In this document: positions 17,545 through 25,490 of the stretch, in pieces
How the letters are laid out: every line of letters begins with the position of its first letter
How positions within the stretch are numbered: position 1 is the stretch's first letter
DNA from: Pseudomonadota bacterium
Lineage (GTDB): Bacteria > Pseudomonadota > Gammaproteobacteria > Burkholderiales > SG8-39
DNA: 41,813 nt
Direction: 5' to 3'
Assembly: GCA_026399375.1 (NCBI GenBank)
Contig: JAPLRD010000193.1
Coordinates: 1-41,813, forward strand
The notes under the pieces: model-generated
The model's database searches: none
The model's input: only the letters and a program-made list of their open reading frames with translations
Told to the model about the DNA's origin: nothing
Position numbers and translations under genes: made by a program

Positions 17545-18093
17545 ATGGATTCGGTTCTAATCAAAATACTGGACGGCTTCGCGGCGGGGGTGCGCAAGTT
17601 GAACGCCGGGGCGGTATATCTCGGCATAGTCACTCTCATCGTGATATCAGTAGTGAGCCTGTACGGCATAGCCACCAGGCTGATCGGCATGCCGGTGAGC
17701 TGGTCGCTGGAATTTCTGCAGCTGATCCAGATCGTGCTGGCATTCCTGCCCGTGGCTTATGTGCTGAACCGGAACGCACACGTCCGCATGGATCTGGGGG
17801 TGGACCTAGTCCATGGAAATCGCAGACACATGCTGCAATGCCTCGCCTCAATCCTTGGCATGTGCATGTCCGGGCTCATGGTCTACGCTACCTCGCAAGG
17901 CGCCATTTCGAGCACCAGCATGCGGGAAGCTTCGGTTTTGACGTCGCTACCGGTCTATCCGTTCAAGATTTGCGTAGTCATTGGCTTCGCTTTGTTGACC
18001 CTGCAGTTTGCCGGCCACGCGTGGGAAAGCCTGCGCAGTATTCTGTTTTCGTCGGCTGATGCCGAAGCGGTCAGCCCGCATGTCTACCTGTGA
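17545..18093 (+). CDS. dctQ: TRAP transporter small permease DctQ
   Basis: 182 aa from the ATG at 17545, which has GAGGGGAGG at 17531-17539; an in-frame GTG two codons earlier overlaps that site and is less likely. Four hydrophobic segments are visible (about 20-45, 55-75, 95-120, 140-160), with the typical YVLNRNAHVRMDL loop between the second and third. It bridges the periplasmic receptor and the large permease. It lies between dctP and dctM in the usual order. Confidence 0.9.
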   Translation: MDSVLIKILDGFAAGVRKLNAGAVYLGIVTLIVISVVSLYGIATRLIGMPVSWSLEFLQLIQIVLAFLPVAYVLNRNAHVRMDLGVDLVHGNRRHMLQCLASILGMCMSGLMVYATSQGAISSTSMREASVLTSLPVYPFKICVVIGFALLTLQFAGHAWESLRSILFSSADAEAVSPHVYL

Positions 18094-18180
18094 TGGACAA
18101 GATCCCCGCGCGGCTCCCTGTCCGTCCGTTCCCGAGCGATTCCGCCGACGCAGTAGCAGATTTTTCCGGAGAGTGATGAA

Positions 18181-19482
18181 ATGACTCTGACGCTGATCGT
18201 TACCGCAGTCTGCCTGATTGTCCTGCTGGTGACCGGTTTGCCCATCGCATTCTGCATGGGATTGGCAGGAATTGTCGGCACGGTGGTGCACATGGGCCCG
18301 GCATCCATACTGCAAATGGGCGCCATTCCCTTTTCCTATACCAACGGTTTTTCCCTGCTGGCCATTCCCATGTTCGTCCTGATGGGCAATATTCTGCTGG
18401 AATACGGCATTGGTTCGGTGCTGTTCGAACTCGTCAACAAACTGGTGGGCAAGACCAGGGGCGGTCTGGCGATGGCCACCACCGTCATGTGTGCCCTGTT
18501 CGGTTTTGCCTGCGGTTCGAGCAGCGCTTCCTGCGCGACCATAGGCGGGAATACCCTGCCCGAAATGGAGAAGAGGGGCTACGACAGGCGCCTGTCCGTC
18601 GGCGTTCTCGCAATTGCCGGGTCGCTCGCCATCCTTATTCCGCCCAGCATCATCATGGTCGTCTATTCCATTCTCGCCGAGACTTCCTTGGGCGCTGTCA
18701 TGATCGCCGGGATCTTGCCCGGGCTGCTGCTGACCGTGCTCATCATGGCCTACATCTATATCAGAGTAACGATAAATCCGGCGCTTGCGCCCGTCAACGA
18801 GAACAGCTACACGCTGAAGGAGAAGATCCGATCGCTGATCGGTCTGTTGCCCATCGCCGTGCTGTTCCTCGCGATCGTGGGCGGCCTGTTTCTCGGCCTC
18901 TGGGATGCGATAGAAGCGAGTTCCGTGGGCGTCTTCATGGCTTTGCTCATTTGCATCGTCTACTTTCGGCACGTATCGTGGAAGGTTCTCAAGCGCGCGT
19001 TGATCGGGTCGGTCAACACCACGGTCATGATCTACATGCTCATCGTCGGCGGCAACATGCTGGCGTACGTGTTCTACGTCACCGGGCTTCAGGCGAAAAT
19101 CGGTGTTTTCGTCGCGGGATTGGGGGTGCCGGGATGGCTGGTGATCGTGACCATGGGAATCATCCTCATGATCATGGGGACGTTTCTGGACGTGATCGCC
19201 ATGCTGACCGTCACCGTTCCCATATTCCTACCCATCATATTGAAACTTGGCTACGATCCGGTCTGGTTCGGGATCATCGCGACGCTGTTCAGCGAAATGG
19301 CCATGATCACGCCGCCGGTCGGGGTCAACCTGTTCGTGATTCAGGGCATCGCCCCGCCGGGGACGACGTTGAAGGATGTGGCGATGGGGGCGGCACCTTA
19401 CGTCGGCGTGATCTGGATCATGGCCATACTCCTGATCATGTTTCCGGGCATCGCCTTGTACCTTCCCAGCTTGATGGAATGA
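18181..19482 (+). CDS. dctM: TRAP transporter large permease DctM
   Basis: 433 aa, the normal DctM length, with about a dozen hydrophobic segments. Family motifs include LAIPMFVLMGNIL, GFACGSSSASCATIGG and the C-terminal ITPPVGVNLFVIQG. It is the Na+-coupled membrane channel of the TRAP system. Unlike many members it has SSSASCATIG at the first hairpin where SGSSxA is common. The gene closes the selenoprotein/TRAP unit. The transported substrate is unknown. Confidence 0.93.
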   Translation: MTLTLIVTAVCLIVLLVTGLPIAFCMGLAGIVGTVVHMGPASILQMGAIPFSYTNGFSLLAIPMFVLMGNILLEYGIGSVLFELVNKLVGKTRGGLAMATTVMCALFGFACGSSSASCATIGGNTLPEMEKRGYDRRLSVGVLAIAGSLAILIPPSIIMVVYSILAETSLGAVMIAGILPGLLLTVLIMAYIYIRVTINPALAPVNENSYTLKEKIRSLIGLLPIAVLFLAIVGGLFLGLWDAIEASSVGVFMALLICIVYFRHVSWKVLKRALIGSVNTTVMIYMLIVGGNMLAYVFYVTGLQAKIGVFVAGLGVPGWLVIVTMGIILMIMGTFLDVIAMLTVTVPIFLPIILKLGYDPVWFGIIATLFSEMAMITPPVGVNLFVIQGIAPPGTTLKDVAMGAAPYVGVIWIMAILLIMFPGIALYLPSLME

Positions 19483-19522
19483 AATTCCGGCACGGCGAGA
19501 GGCTGTTTCAGAATTGCCGACA

Positions 19523-19545
19523 CGCCCCCTGAATAAGCGGGGGCG
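19523..19545. terminator. Hairpin between convergent dctM and rhodanese gene
   Basis: CGCCCCC (19523-19529), 9-nt loop, GGGGGCG (19539-19545). A GC-rich 7-bp stem in the gap where two genes converge; no T-run follows on either strand, so intrinsic termination is uncertain. Confidence 0.4.
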
Positions 19546-19631
19546 GGGCGGCAGTGTGTTCCAAGTTCAAAGCCGAAGCATCGACCGCGGCTAGAGGCCT
19601 TCAAATCGAACCTGAGCCCTCAGATTCCCGA

Positions 19632-21818
19632 CTAATCGTACGCCCGAAACTTGATGGTCGGATCGCGCTTGATCTGATCGACCAGCGCGACTTCCCAGCT
19701 GAGATAGGCGCGCGCGTGCTTTTCGTAGTCTTTGGCATGGTCGTAAGGCTTGTACCAGACGTCGTCTAGCGACGTGGTGGCCTGGTCGACGCCTTGTTCG
19801 ACGGGAAGTTTCGCTTCGAACCACGCGGCATTGCCGCCATCAAGCACGCTCACCTCCGCGCCTGGCCAGAACTTAGATGCCTCAGGCGCCGCCAGATGGG
19901 CTAGGGTTCCGTCCTCGGACGTCAGCACCAGAGCGGGCGCCTCGGGCAGACGCGCGCGCGCTTGATCCAGGCGCGCGCGCACCGCCCACCAGGCATCCGG
20001 GATGTGCCGCGCGCGAAAATGCAGGCTGGTCGCCAGGTCGAGCACGATTACGCCGCCCTGTTTCTGGCGGGCGGCGAGCTGTGGCGCGCCAATGGTGCGC
20101 CAGGGAGTGAAGCCGGCGGCGGCGTTCGCTCGCGGACCGCTTTCGGTCGGCCAACCCGCGAAGCCGTCTTCCCCTCCGGGCTCCAGAACATACACTTCAT
20201 TCCACCCCATCTGATTGAGCCAGGAAGCGGTCATTACCGAGCGCACGCGCGCCGGATCGATGAGGACCACGCGCGAATTGCGCACGCCGATATACTCGTC
20301 CGTGGCCTGGACCACCTGCCCGCCGGGCGCATGGCGCGACCCCGCGATGTGACGCAGTTCGAACTCATCAATCGAACGCACGTCCAGCAGGAACAGCGTG
20401 CGCCCGGCATCGTGCTGCCACGCCTGCACTTCCGTGCGCGTGGCAAACTTTACTTTGAACTTTCGGGCCACTAATTCTGCCGCGGCACGCGCCCTGGCGC
20501 CGCCTTCGGCCGAGGGCAGGGGCGCAGCATGAGTGGAGCCGCGCTCGCACTGATATCCGGCCAGTTCCCAACCCATGGTGCCGTCCTTCAGCGCGACGAC
20601 CTTGTTCGGAATGCCGGCGTTGCGCAGTGACTGGCAACCGATGATGCTGCGCGTGCGGCCGGCGCAATTGACCACGACCAGCGTGTCCGGATCGGGGGCG
20701 AGGTCGTGCACGCGGTACACCAGCTCTGCGCCGGGTGCGTCGATGCCGCCGGGGATGTTCATGCGGTGATATTCGTTGTAAGGCCGGGAATCGAGTATCA
20801 CCAGCTTGGTCCCGCCGTCGATCAGCCGCTTGACTTCTTCCGGCGGCACCCGCGGCGTATCGTAATGATGCTCGACGAACTCGCCGAAGGCCTTGGACGG
20901 GACGTTGACCCCGCTGAAGAGCTCACCGCCCGATGCCGTCCAGCCGGCGCAACCTCCCTCGAGAATCGCTATGTCGCCGTAGCCCAGCGAGGCGAGCTTC
21001 GCCGCGGCGCGCTCGGCAAGACCTTCGTTGCCTCCGTCCAGCAGCACCACAGGCACGGCGCGCAGCGGCAGCAGGTCCGCGGCCATGAGTTCCAGCCGCG
21101 ACAGCGGCAGGGAACAGGCGAAGAACGGATGCCCCCGGTAATGCACGCCCTGTTCACGCACGTCCAGCAATGCCAATTCTCCGCCCGCAATCAGGCGCTC
21201 GCGCAACGCGGCGCTGGAAATGGTCTTGGTCCCGAACCGCCCGGCGCGCGCTTCGCGGATGTCGGAATGCGGCGGGAATATGGCCCATGCGTTCTCCTCC
21301 GGCTTGTAGTACTCGCGCCGGTGCAATTGCTCAAGAGCGAGGCCATACATGTGAAAATTGAGCACAGGTGCGGCGATGTGGATGGAATGCAGATCATCCG
21401 GCATGAAAGACACGCCCGAGCCCTGTCGCACGACGTGCTGGCCATTCTCGCGCACGCCGTTTTCCTGAGTCCGGTCGTAGAAGCGGTTCAGTTCCTCGCC
21501 GCAGATGCCGACGATCACCGCCCAGGTGGTGTGGTTGTGCGCAGGCGTGGCGTATCCGCCCAGTGAAGAGTTCGCATACAGGGCGTAGCGGTGGTCGGCG
21601 TCCTCGGACAGCCGATAGAGGCAGGAAGGGCGCTTGCCGCCGGGTTCGGGCGGCGGGAAGTCCTCTACCGTGAACAGATCGGTGCGTGCGGCGAGCTTGA
21701 TCAGCCGCAGCCTGACTTTTGCCAGGCATGAGCGTGTTGCGCCCTCGTGCTGCTCGATGGCGCGGATATCGGCCATTGCTGCGTCGATCTCGCGGGTGCG
21801 TTCTTGTATCCTGTCCAT
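19632..21818 (-). CDS. Cupin (cysteine-dioxygenase-like) fused to four rhodanese domains
   Basis: 728 aa from the ATG at 21818, preceded by GAGG; the frame stays open upstream but runs into the IclR gene. Residues about 65-170 form a cupin resembling cysteine/thiol dioxygenases, with His94 and His96 (PAHNHTTWAV) and HSIH at 144-147 as likely iron ligands. Four rhodanese-like domains follow at about 199-300, 322-425, 452-550 and 574-690. Only the second keeps the active-site cysteine (Cys385 in VVNCAGRTRS). The first, third and fourth have Asp- or Ser-containing loops and look structural. A combined thiol oxidation and sulfane-sulfur transfer role is likely. It is divergent from the iclR gene. 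Confidence 0.85.
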   Translation of the reverse strand: MDRIQERTREIDAAMADIRAIEQHEGATRSCLAKVRLRLIKLAARTDLFTVEDFPPPEPGGKRPSCLYRLSEDADHRYALYANSSLGGYATPAHNHTTWAVIVGICGEELNRFYDRTQENGVRENGQHVVRQGSGVSFMPDDLHSIHIAAPVLNFHMYGLALEQLHRREYYKPEENAWAIFPPHSDIREARAGRFGTKTISSAALRERLIAGGELALLDVREQGVHYRGHPFFACSLPLSRLELMAADLLPLRAVPVVLLDGGNEGLAERAAAKLASLGYGDIAILEGGCAGWTASGGELFSGVNVPSKAFGEFVEHHYDTPRVPPEEVKRLIDGGTKLVILDSRPYNEYHRMNIPGGIDAPGAELVYRVHDLAPDPDTLVVVNCAGRTRSIIGCQSLRNAGIPNKVVALKDGTMGWELAGYQCERGSTHAAPLPSAEGGARARAAAELVARKFKVKFATRTEVQAWQHDAGRTLFLLDVRSIDEFELRHIAGSRHAPGGQVVQATDEYIGVRNSRVVLIDPARVRSVMTASWLNQMGWNEVYVLEPGGEDGFAGWPTESGPRANAAAGFTPWRTIGAPQLAARQKQGGVIVLDLATSLHFRARHIPDAWWAVRARLDQARARLPEAPALVLTSEDGTLAHLAAPEASKFWPGAEVSVLDGGNAAWFEAKLPVEQGVDQATTSLDDVWYKPYDHAKDYEKHARAYLSWEVALVDQIKRDPTIKFRAYD

Positions 21819-21952
21819 GCGTAGCCTCGTGAAAAGTGCATTGTTCCCGTGCGCCGCGCCTGCGTGGATGGCGAGCGTTGCGGATTCTATCGCAATGGCA
21901 CAGACGAAGTGGACTGTGGCAGCATCGCCCAGCGGAGGTCGTACAGCATCAA

Positions 21953-21990
21953 TTTTCACATATGCTAAAATATTTTCATGAATGTGAAAA
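21953..21990. promoter_or_regulatory. TTTTCA/TGAAAA repeat cluster over the iclR start
   Basis: TTTTCACAT (21953-21961) and ATGTGAAAA (21982-21990) are perfect 9-bp inverted arms. A third half-site, TTTTCA at 21973-21978, also pairs with TGAAAA at 21985-21990. The iclR ATG (21978) lies inside the cluster. This is a likely operator for autoregulation and perhaps for the divergent rhodanese gene; the binding protein is inferred. Confidence 0.55.
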
Positions 21991-22712
21991 CGGCCGGGCG
22001 CACCCTCGATTTGTTCGATGCCTTCGCGCGCGAGCGCAAGCCGCTGTCGCTGTCGCAATTGGCGCGCGCGATCGGCGCGCCGGTGTCCTCCTGCTTCGGC
22101 ATCGTGCGCACGCTCGAGGCGCGCGGCTATCTCTACGAAGTCAAAGCGAGGGGAGGGTTCTACCCGACCAAATTGCTGCTCGAACGTGCACGCGTTATAG
22201 CGAGCCATGATCCGCTGGCGGAACGCCTTTTGCCCATTCTGGAGAAGCTGCGCGACCAGACCGGGGAAACCGTGCTCGTGAGCAAACGCCTCGATCGGCA
22301 GGCGGTGTACGTCGAAGTGATGGAGAGCCCGCACAGCATCCGTTACAGTCCTAAGGTGGGCGACTTCAGGCCGCTGCACGCGAGCGCCAGCGGCAAAGCC
22401 CTGCTAGGCAGCCTAGCCCCGGCGCTGCGCGACGAGTTGCTCGCGGGCATGCGGCTGCCGCGCGTGACTTCCAAGCCCATCACGCCCCGCGCGACGCTGG
22501 AAGCCGATCTCGAGCGGGGCCGCGTACGCGGCTGGTACCTTACCCGCGGCGAAACCGTTGCAGACTTGATGGCAATGGCCGTGCCGGTTCCGGTAAGCGG
22601 AGAAACTTACAGTGTCGCTCTTGCCGGTCCCATGAACCGGATGGAGTCTGCGTTGAAGCGGCACGCGAAATTGCTGACCGAATTGCGCGTTTCAATGGAG
22701 CGTGAACCGTGA
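21978..22712 (+). CDS. IclR-family transcriptional regulator
   Basis: 244 aa. N-terminal winged helix (about 1-65, LDLFDAFARERKPLSLSQLA) and C-terminal IclR effector domain (about 75-240), with HASASGKALLGSLAP, a family hallmark. There is no Shine-Dalgarno before the ATG; a TAAAAT at 21966-21971 would place transcription start at the ATG itself, so the transcript may be leaderless. It lies upstream of and in the same direction as an acyl-CoA dehydrogenase and an MFS carrier, and divergent from the cupin-rhodanese gene. It could regulate either side. It might also be the protein that reads the palindromes at 11445 and 14968, but those have a different sequence from its own repeats. Confidence 0.9.
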   Translation: MNVKTAGRTLDLFDAFARERKPLSLSQLARAIGAPVSSCFGIVRTLEARGYLYEVKARGGFYPTKLLLERARVIASHDPLAERLLPILEKLRDQTGETVLVSKRLDRQAVYVEVMESPHSIRYSPKVGDFRPLHASASGKALLGSLAPALRDELLAGMRLPRVTSKPITPRATLEADLERGRVRGWYLTRGETVADLMAMAVPVPVSGETYSVALAGPMNRMESALKRHAKLLTELRVSMEREP

Positions 22713-22843
22713 GCGCGCTTTTGTTGCACGCCCGCGACATCGCGGATTTCCCGGTTCTTGTTCCGGGCTTCGAGCGGGTCGGCATCGAGCGTCTGCCCCG
22801 ATCGTCCTTGGCGCTGCGTGGCCGGAAAGAAAGAAGGCGCTAG
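22709..22843 (+). CDS. Possible short ORF or gene remnant after iclR
   Basis: A GTG overlapping the iclR stop opens 44 codons (ALLLHARDIADFP, GFERVGIERLP) up to a TAG at 22841, two bases before the dehydrogenase ATG. It reads like the N-terminal end of a larger enzyme, but I cannot name it. It may be a degraded gene or simply untranslated spacer. Confidence 0.25.
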   Translation: MSALLLHARDIADFPVLVPGFERVGIERLPRSSLALRGRKERRR

Positions 22844-22845
22844 AG

Positions 22846-24012
22846 ATGGATTTTTCCCTGACCGAGGAGCAGCAGGCGATACGCGATGCAATCGCGAAGA
22901 TCTGCGCGCAATTCAGCGACGAGTTCTGGCTGGAAAAAGACCGGGCGCACGAATTTCCGAACGAATTGCACCAGGCCCTGGCACGCGACGGCTGGCTCGG
23001 CATTGCGATGCCGGAGGAGTACGGCGGGGCAGGCCTGGGCATCACCGAAGCGGCGATCATGCTGCAGACCATCTCCGCCTCGGGCGCCGGTTTCTCCGGC
23101 GCTTCGGCGGTGCACATGAACATCTTCGGGCTCAATCCGGTGGTCGTGTTCGGCACCGACGAACAGAAGCGGCGCATGCTGCCGCCGCTCATTGCCGGCA
23201 CGGAGAAAGCCTGTTTCGCCGTGACCGAGCCCAACACCGGACTGAACACCACGCGACTCAAGACCAAGGCGGTACGCGAGGGCGGGCGCTATATCCTTTC
23301 CGGGCAGAAGGTATGGATTTCAACCGCCCAGGTGGCCGAGAAAATGCTGATTCTCGCGCGCACCACGCCGGTCGAGGAATGCCGCAAGCCGGCCGACGGG
23401 CTGTCGCTGTTCTATACCGACCTGGACCGGCGCTATGTCCAGGTGCACGAGATCGACAAGATGGGACGCGCGGCGGTCGATTCCAACCAGGTGTTCATCG
23501 ACGGTCTGCCCGTTCCGGTGGAAGACAGGCTGGGCGAGGAAGGGAAGGGCTTCGAATGCATCCTGCATGGTATGAATCCAGAGCGCATCCTGATCGCCGC
23601 CGAATCGGTGGGGCTGGGCCGCGCCGCGCTGGCGCGGGCCGCGCAGTACGCCAAGGAGCGCGTCGTATTCGACCGGCCCATAGGGCAGAACCAGGGAATC
23701 CAGCATCCGCTCGCCGAGTGCTGGATGGAACTGGAGGCGGCCAACCTGATGGTGTTCAAGGCGGCCAGCCTTTACGATCGCGGCCTTTCCTGCGGTGCCG
23801 AAGCCAATGCCGCCAAGTATCTTGCCGGCGAAGCATGCTTCAAGACTTGCCAGCAGGCGCTGATGACGCACGGAGGGTTCGGCTATGCCAAGGAATACCA
23901 CGTCGAGCGTTATCTGCGCGAAAGCCTGGTCGGGCGCATCGCTCCGATCAGTCCGCAACTGATCCTGTGCTTCATCGCCGAGAAGGTGCTCGGGCTCCCG
24001 AAGTCCTATTGA
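22846..24012 (+). CDS. Acyl-CoA dehydrogenase family protein
   Basis: 388 aa from the ATG at 22846 (MDFSLTEEQQAIRDAIAKI is the standard N-terminus; the frame is open further upstream but without family similarity). It has the FAVTEPNTGLNTT flavin segment, KVWISTAQVAEKMLILAR and a C-terminal GGFGYAKEYHVERYLRES. The C-terminus reads RIAPISPQLILCFIAEKVLGLP, where classical members have YEGTSEIQ; the usual catalytic Glu position is absent, a trait of one ACAD subfamily. It is 133 bp after iclR and 28 bp before the MFS gene, so probably one unit. It is distinct from the dehydrogenase at 2243. Substrate unknown. Confidence 0.9.
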   Translation: MDFSLTEEQQAIRDAIAKICAQFSDEFWLEKDRAHEFPNELHQALARDGWLGIAMPEEYGGAGLGITEAAIMLQTISASGAGFSGASAVHMNIFGLNPVVVFGTDEQKRRMLPPLIAGTEKACFAVTEPNTGLNTTRLKTKAVREGGRYILSGQKVWISTAQVAEKMLILARTTPVEECRKPADGLSLFYTDLDRRYVQVHEIDKMGRAAVDSNQVFIDGLPVPVEDRLGEEGKGFECILHGMNPERILIAAESVGLGRAALARAAQYAKERVVFDRPIGQNQGIQHPLAECWMELEAANLMVFKAASLYDRGLSCGAEANAAKYLAGEACFKTCQQALMTHGGFGYAKEYHVERYLRESLVGRIAPISPQLILCFIAEKVLGLPKSY

Positions 24013-24040
24013 TGCGCGCGGAGGCGAACAGAGCCAGGGT

Positions 24041-25312
24041 TTGCAGCCTGACTTGAAAAACGGGGGGAAACTGCGGTCACCACACACTCGTACGGCGCTC
24101 ACCGTACTGGCGATCTGTCTGCTATTGAACCTGATCGGACGCGGCACCGCCGATACCTACGTCGTATTCCTGCTTCCGCTGGAGCAGGACCTGGGCTGGA
24201 GCCGGTCGAAGATGACCAGCGTCTATTCCGTGTACCTGCTGGTGAACGGGTTGACCGCGCCCGCCATCGGATACTTCTTCGACCGGCTGGGTCCGCGCGT
24301 GGTCTACGGCTGCGGCATGGCGGCCCTGGCAACCGCATATCTGCTCGCATCGCAGGTGCAGGATCCGTGGCAGTTCTACGCTGCAGTCGGTGCGCTGACC
24401 GGAATTTCAGTTTCGGCGCTGGGCATGGTGCCCTCGTCGAGCCTGATCGCGCGCTGGTTTCGCGAACGCCTGGGGACGGCGATCTCGATCGCATTCGCAG
24501 GGCTGGGGCTGGGTGCACTGCTGATCGTGCCGGCGGTACAGTACCTGATCCAGCATTACGGCTGGCGCGATTCCTACCGGTTTCTCGGGTTCGCGCTGCT
24601 TTGCCTGGTGCCGCTGGTACTTTTCCTGCCCTGGAATCGCTATGTCGAAGGCCATCCGGATTACCATCGCGCGCGCCGGACCGGGGCGAAAGACGAGGTC
24701 AACTGGACCGTGCGCGACGCTTTGAAGACGAAGAGCTTCTGGGGCCTGGCCTGGGTATTTTCTCTGACGTCGATCGGAATGTTTTCGATCACCGTCCAGA
24801 CCGTTGTCTATCTGATCGAGATGGGATTTTCGCCGCTGACCGCCGCCAGCGCTTTCGGCTTCGCGGCCATGATGTCGGTGTTCGGCATCGTCAGCACTGG
24901 CGCATTCGCCGACCGGTTCGGCCCGCGCCGCACCGTGAGCGCGACATTCGTCGGCAGCATCTCGGGTGTGTTCATACTGTTCTTGATTTCATGGTCGCCG
25001 GCGCAGAGCCTCCTGGTAGCGTATGTGCTGGTCTTCGGCCTGTGCCAGGGCGCGCGCGGCCCCATCGTCTCGTCCATGAGTGCGCGCCTGTTCCCGGGCA
25101 GCCAGACCGCCAGCATCTACGGAATACTTTATGCGTTCAATGCGATCGGCGCGGGCACCGGCGCATTGATGGCCGGAGTGCTGCATGATCTCAGCGGCAG
25201 TTACCGGCCCGGCTTCGTGATGTCGGTCTGCTTGATGCTGCTTGCGGTACTGCCGTTCTGGCGCGTGCCGGAGTTGAGGGATTTTCGGCTGTCCAGAACC
25301 CCTTCAAGGTGA
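24041..25312 (+). CDS. MFS transporter, monocarboxylate/oxalate-formate-like
   Basis: About 423 aa with twelve predicted hydrophobic segments. DRLGPRVVYGCGMA after the second segment and ADRFGPRRTVSATF after the eighth are the twin MFS loop motifs. The start (LGWSRSKMTSVYS at the first periplasmic end) resembles the OFA/monocarboxylate group. The start codon is not certain: TTG at 24041 is the earliest reasonable choice, TTG at 24053 is an alternative, and neither has a strong ribosome site. It follows the dehydrogenase by 28 bp and probably imports its carboxylic-acid precursor. Confidence 0.85.
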   Translation: MQPDLKNGGKLRSPHTRTALTVLAICLLLNLIGRGTADTYVVFLLPLEQDLGWSRSKMTSVYSVYLLVNGLTAPAIGYFFDRLGPRVVYGCGMAALATAYLLASQVQDPWQFYAAVGALTGISVSALGMVPSSSLIARWFRERLGTAISIAFAGLGLGALLIVPAVQYLIQHYGWRDSYRFLGFALLCLVPLVLFLPWNRYVEGHPDYHRARRTGAKDEVNWTVRDALKTKSFWGLAWVFSLTSIGMFSITVQTVVYLIEMGFSPLTAASAFGFAAMMSVFGIVSTGAFADRFGPRRTVSATFVGSISGVFILFLISWSPAQSLLVAYVLVFGLCQGARGPIVSSMSARLFPGSQTASIYGILYAFNAIGAGTGALMAGVLHDLSGSYRPGFVMSVCLMLLAVLPFWRVPELRDFRLSRTPSR

Positions 25313-25415
25313 GGGCGGGAGGCATAGCTTTGCGTTAAGATTCCGGCGACCCTTGATTCTGGCGGCAGCCAAGGGAAATCCGTTCGTGATGCGCTAACTG
25401 AGGTTACTTGGAGGC

Positions 25416-25490
25416 ATGATGCATTTGAAAGAGCTTGGAATGATTGCAGTCGGTGATGCCATGGAGAAATCTCGGTGGTGCGCAATATGA
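25416..25490 (+). CDS. Possible 24-codon leader ORF
   Basis: GGAG at 25410-25414 precedes ATGATG at 25416, opening 24 codons (MMHLKELGMIAVG...) that stop at TGA 25488-25490. The stop overlaps an in-frame ATG (25487) of the Nudix/MBL gene as ATGA. The arrangement would allow translational coupling of that gene, but no homology supports the peptide. Confidence 0.3.
   Translation: MMHLKELGMIAVGDAMEKSRWCAI

Noticed and set aside
19977-19984. GCGCGCGCGC-type runs as a structural or repeat element
   Set aside because: Short alternating GC runs are common in this GC-rich coding sequence.
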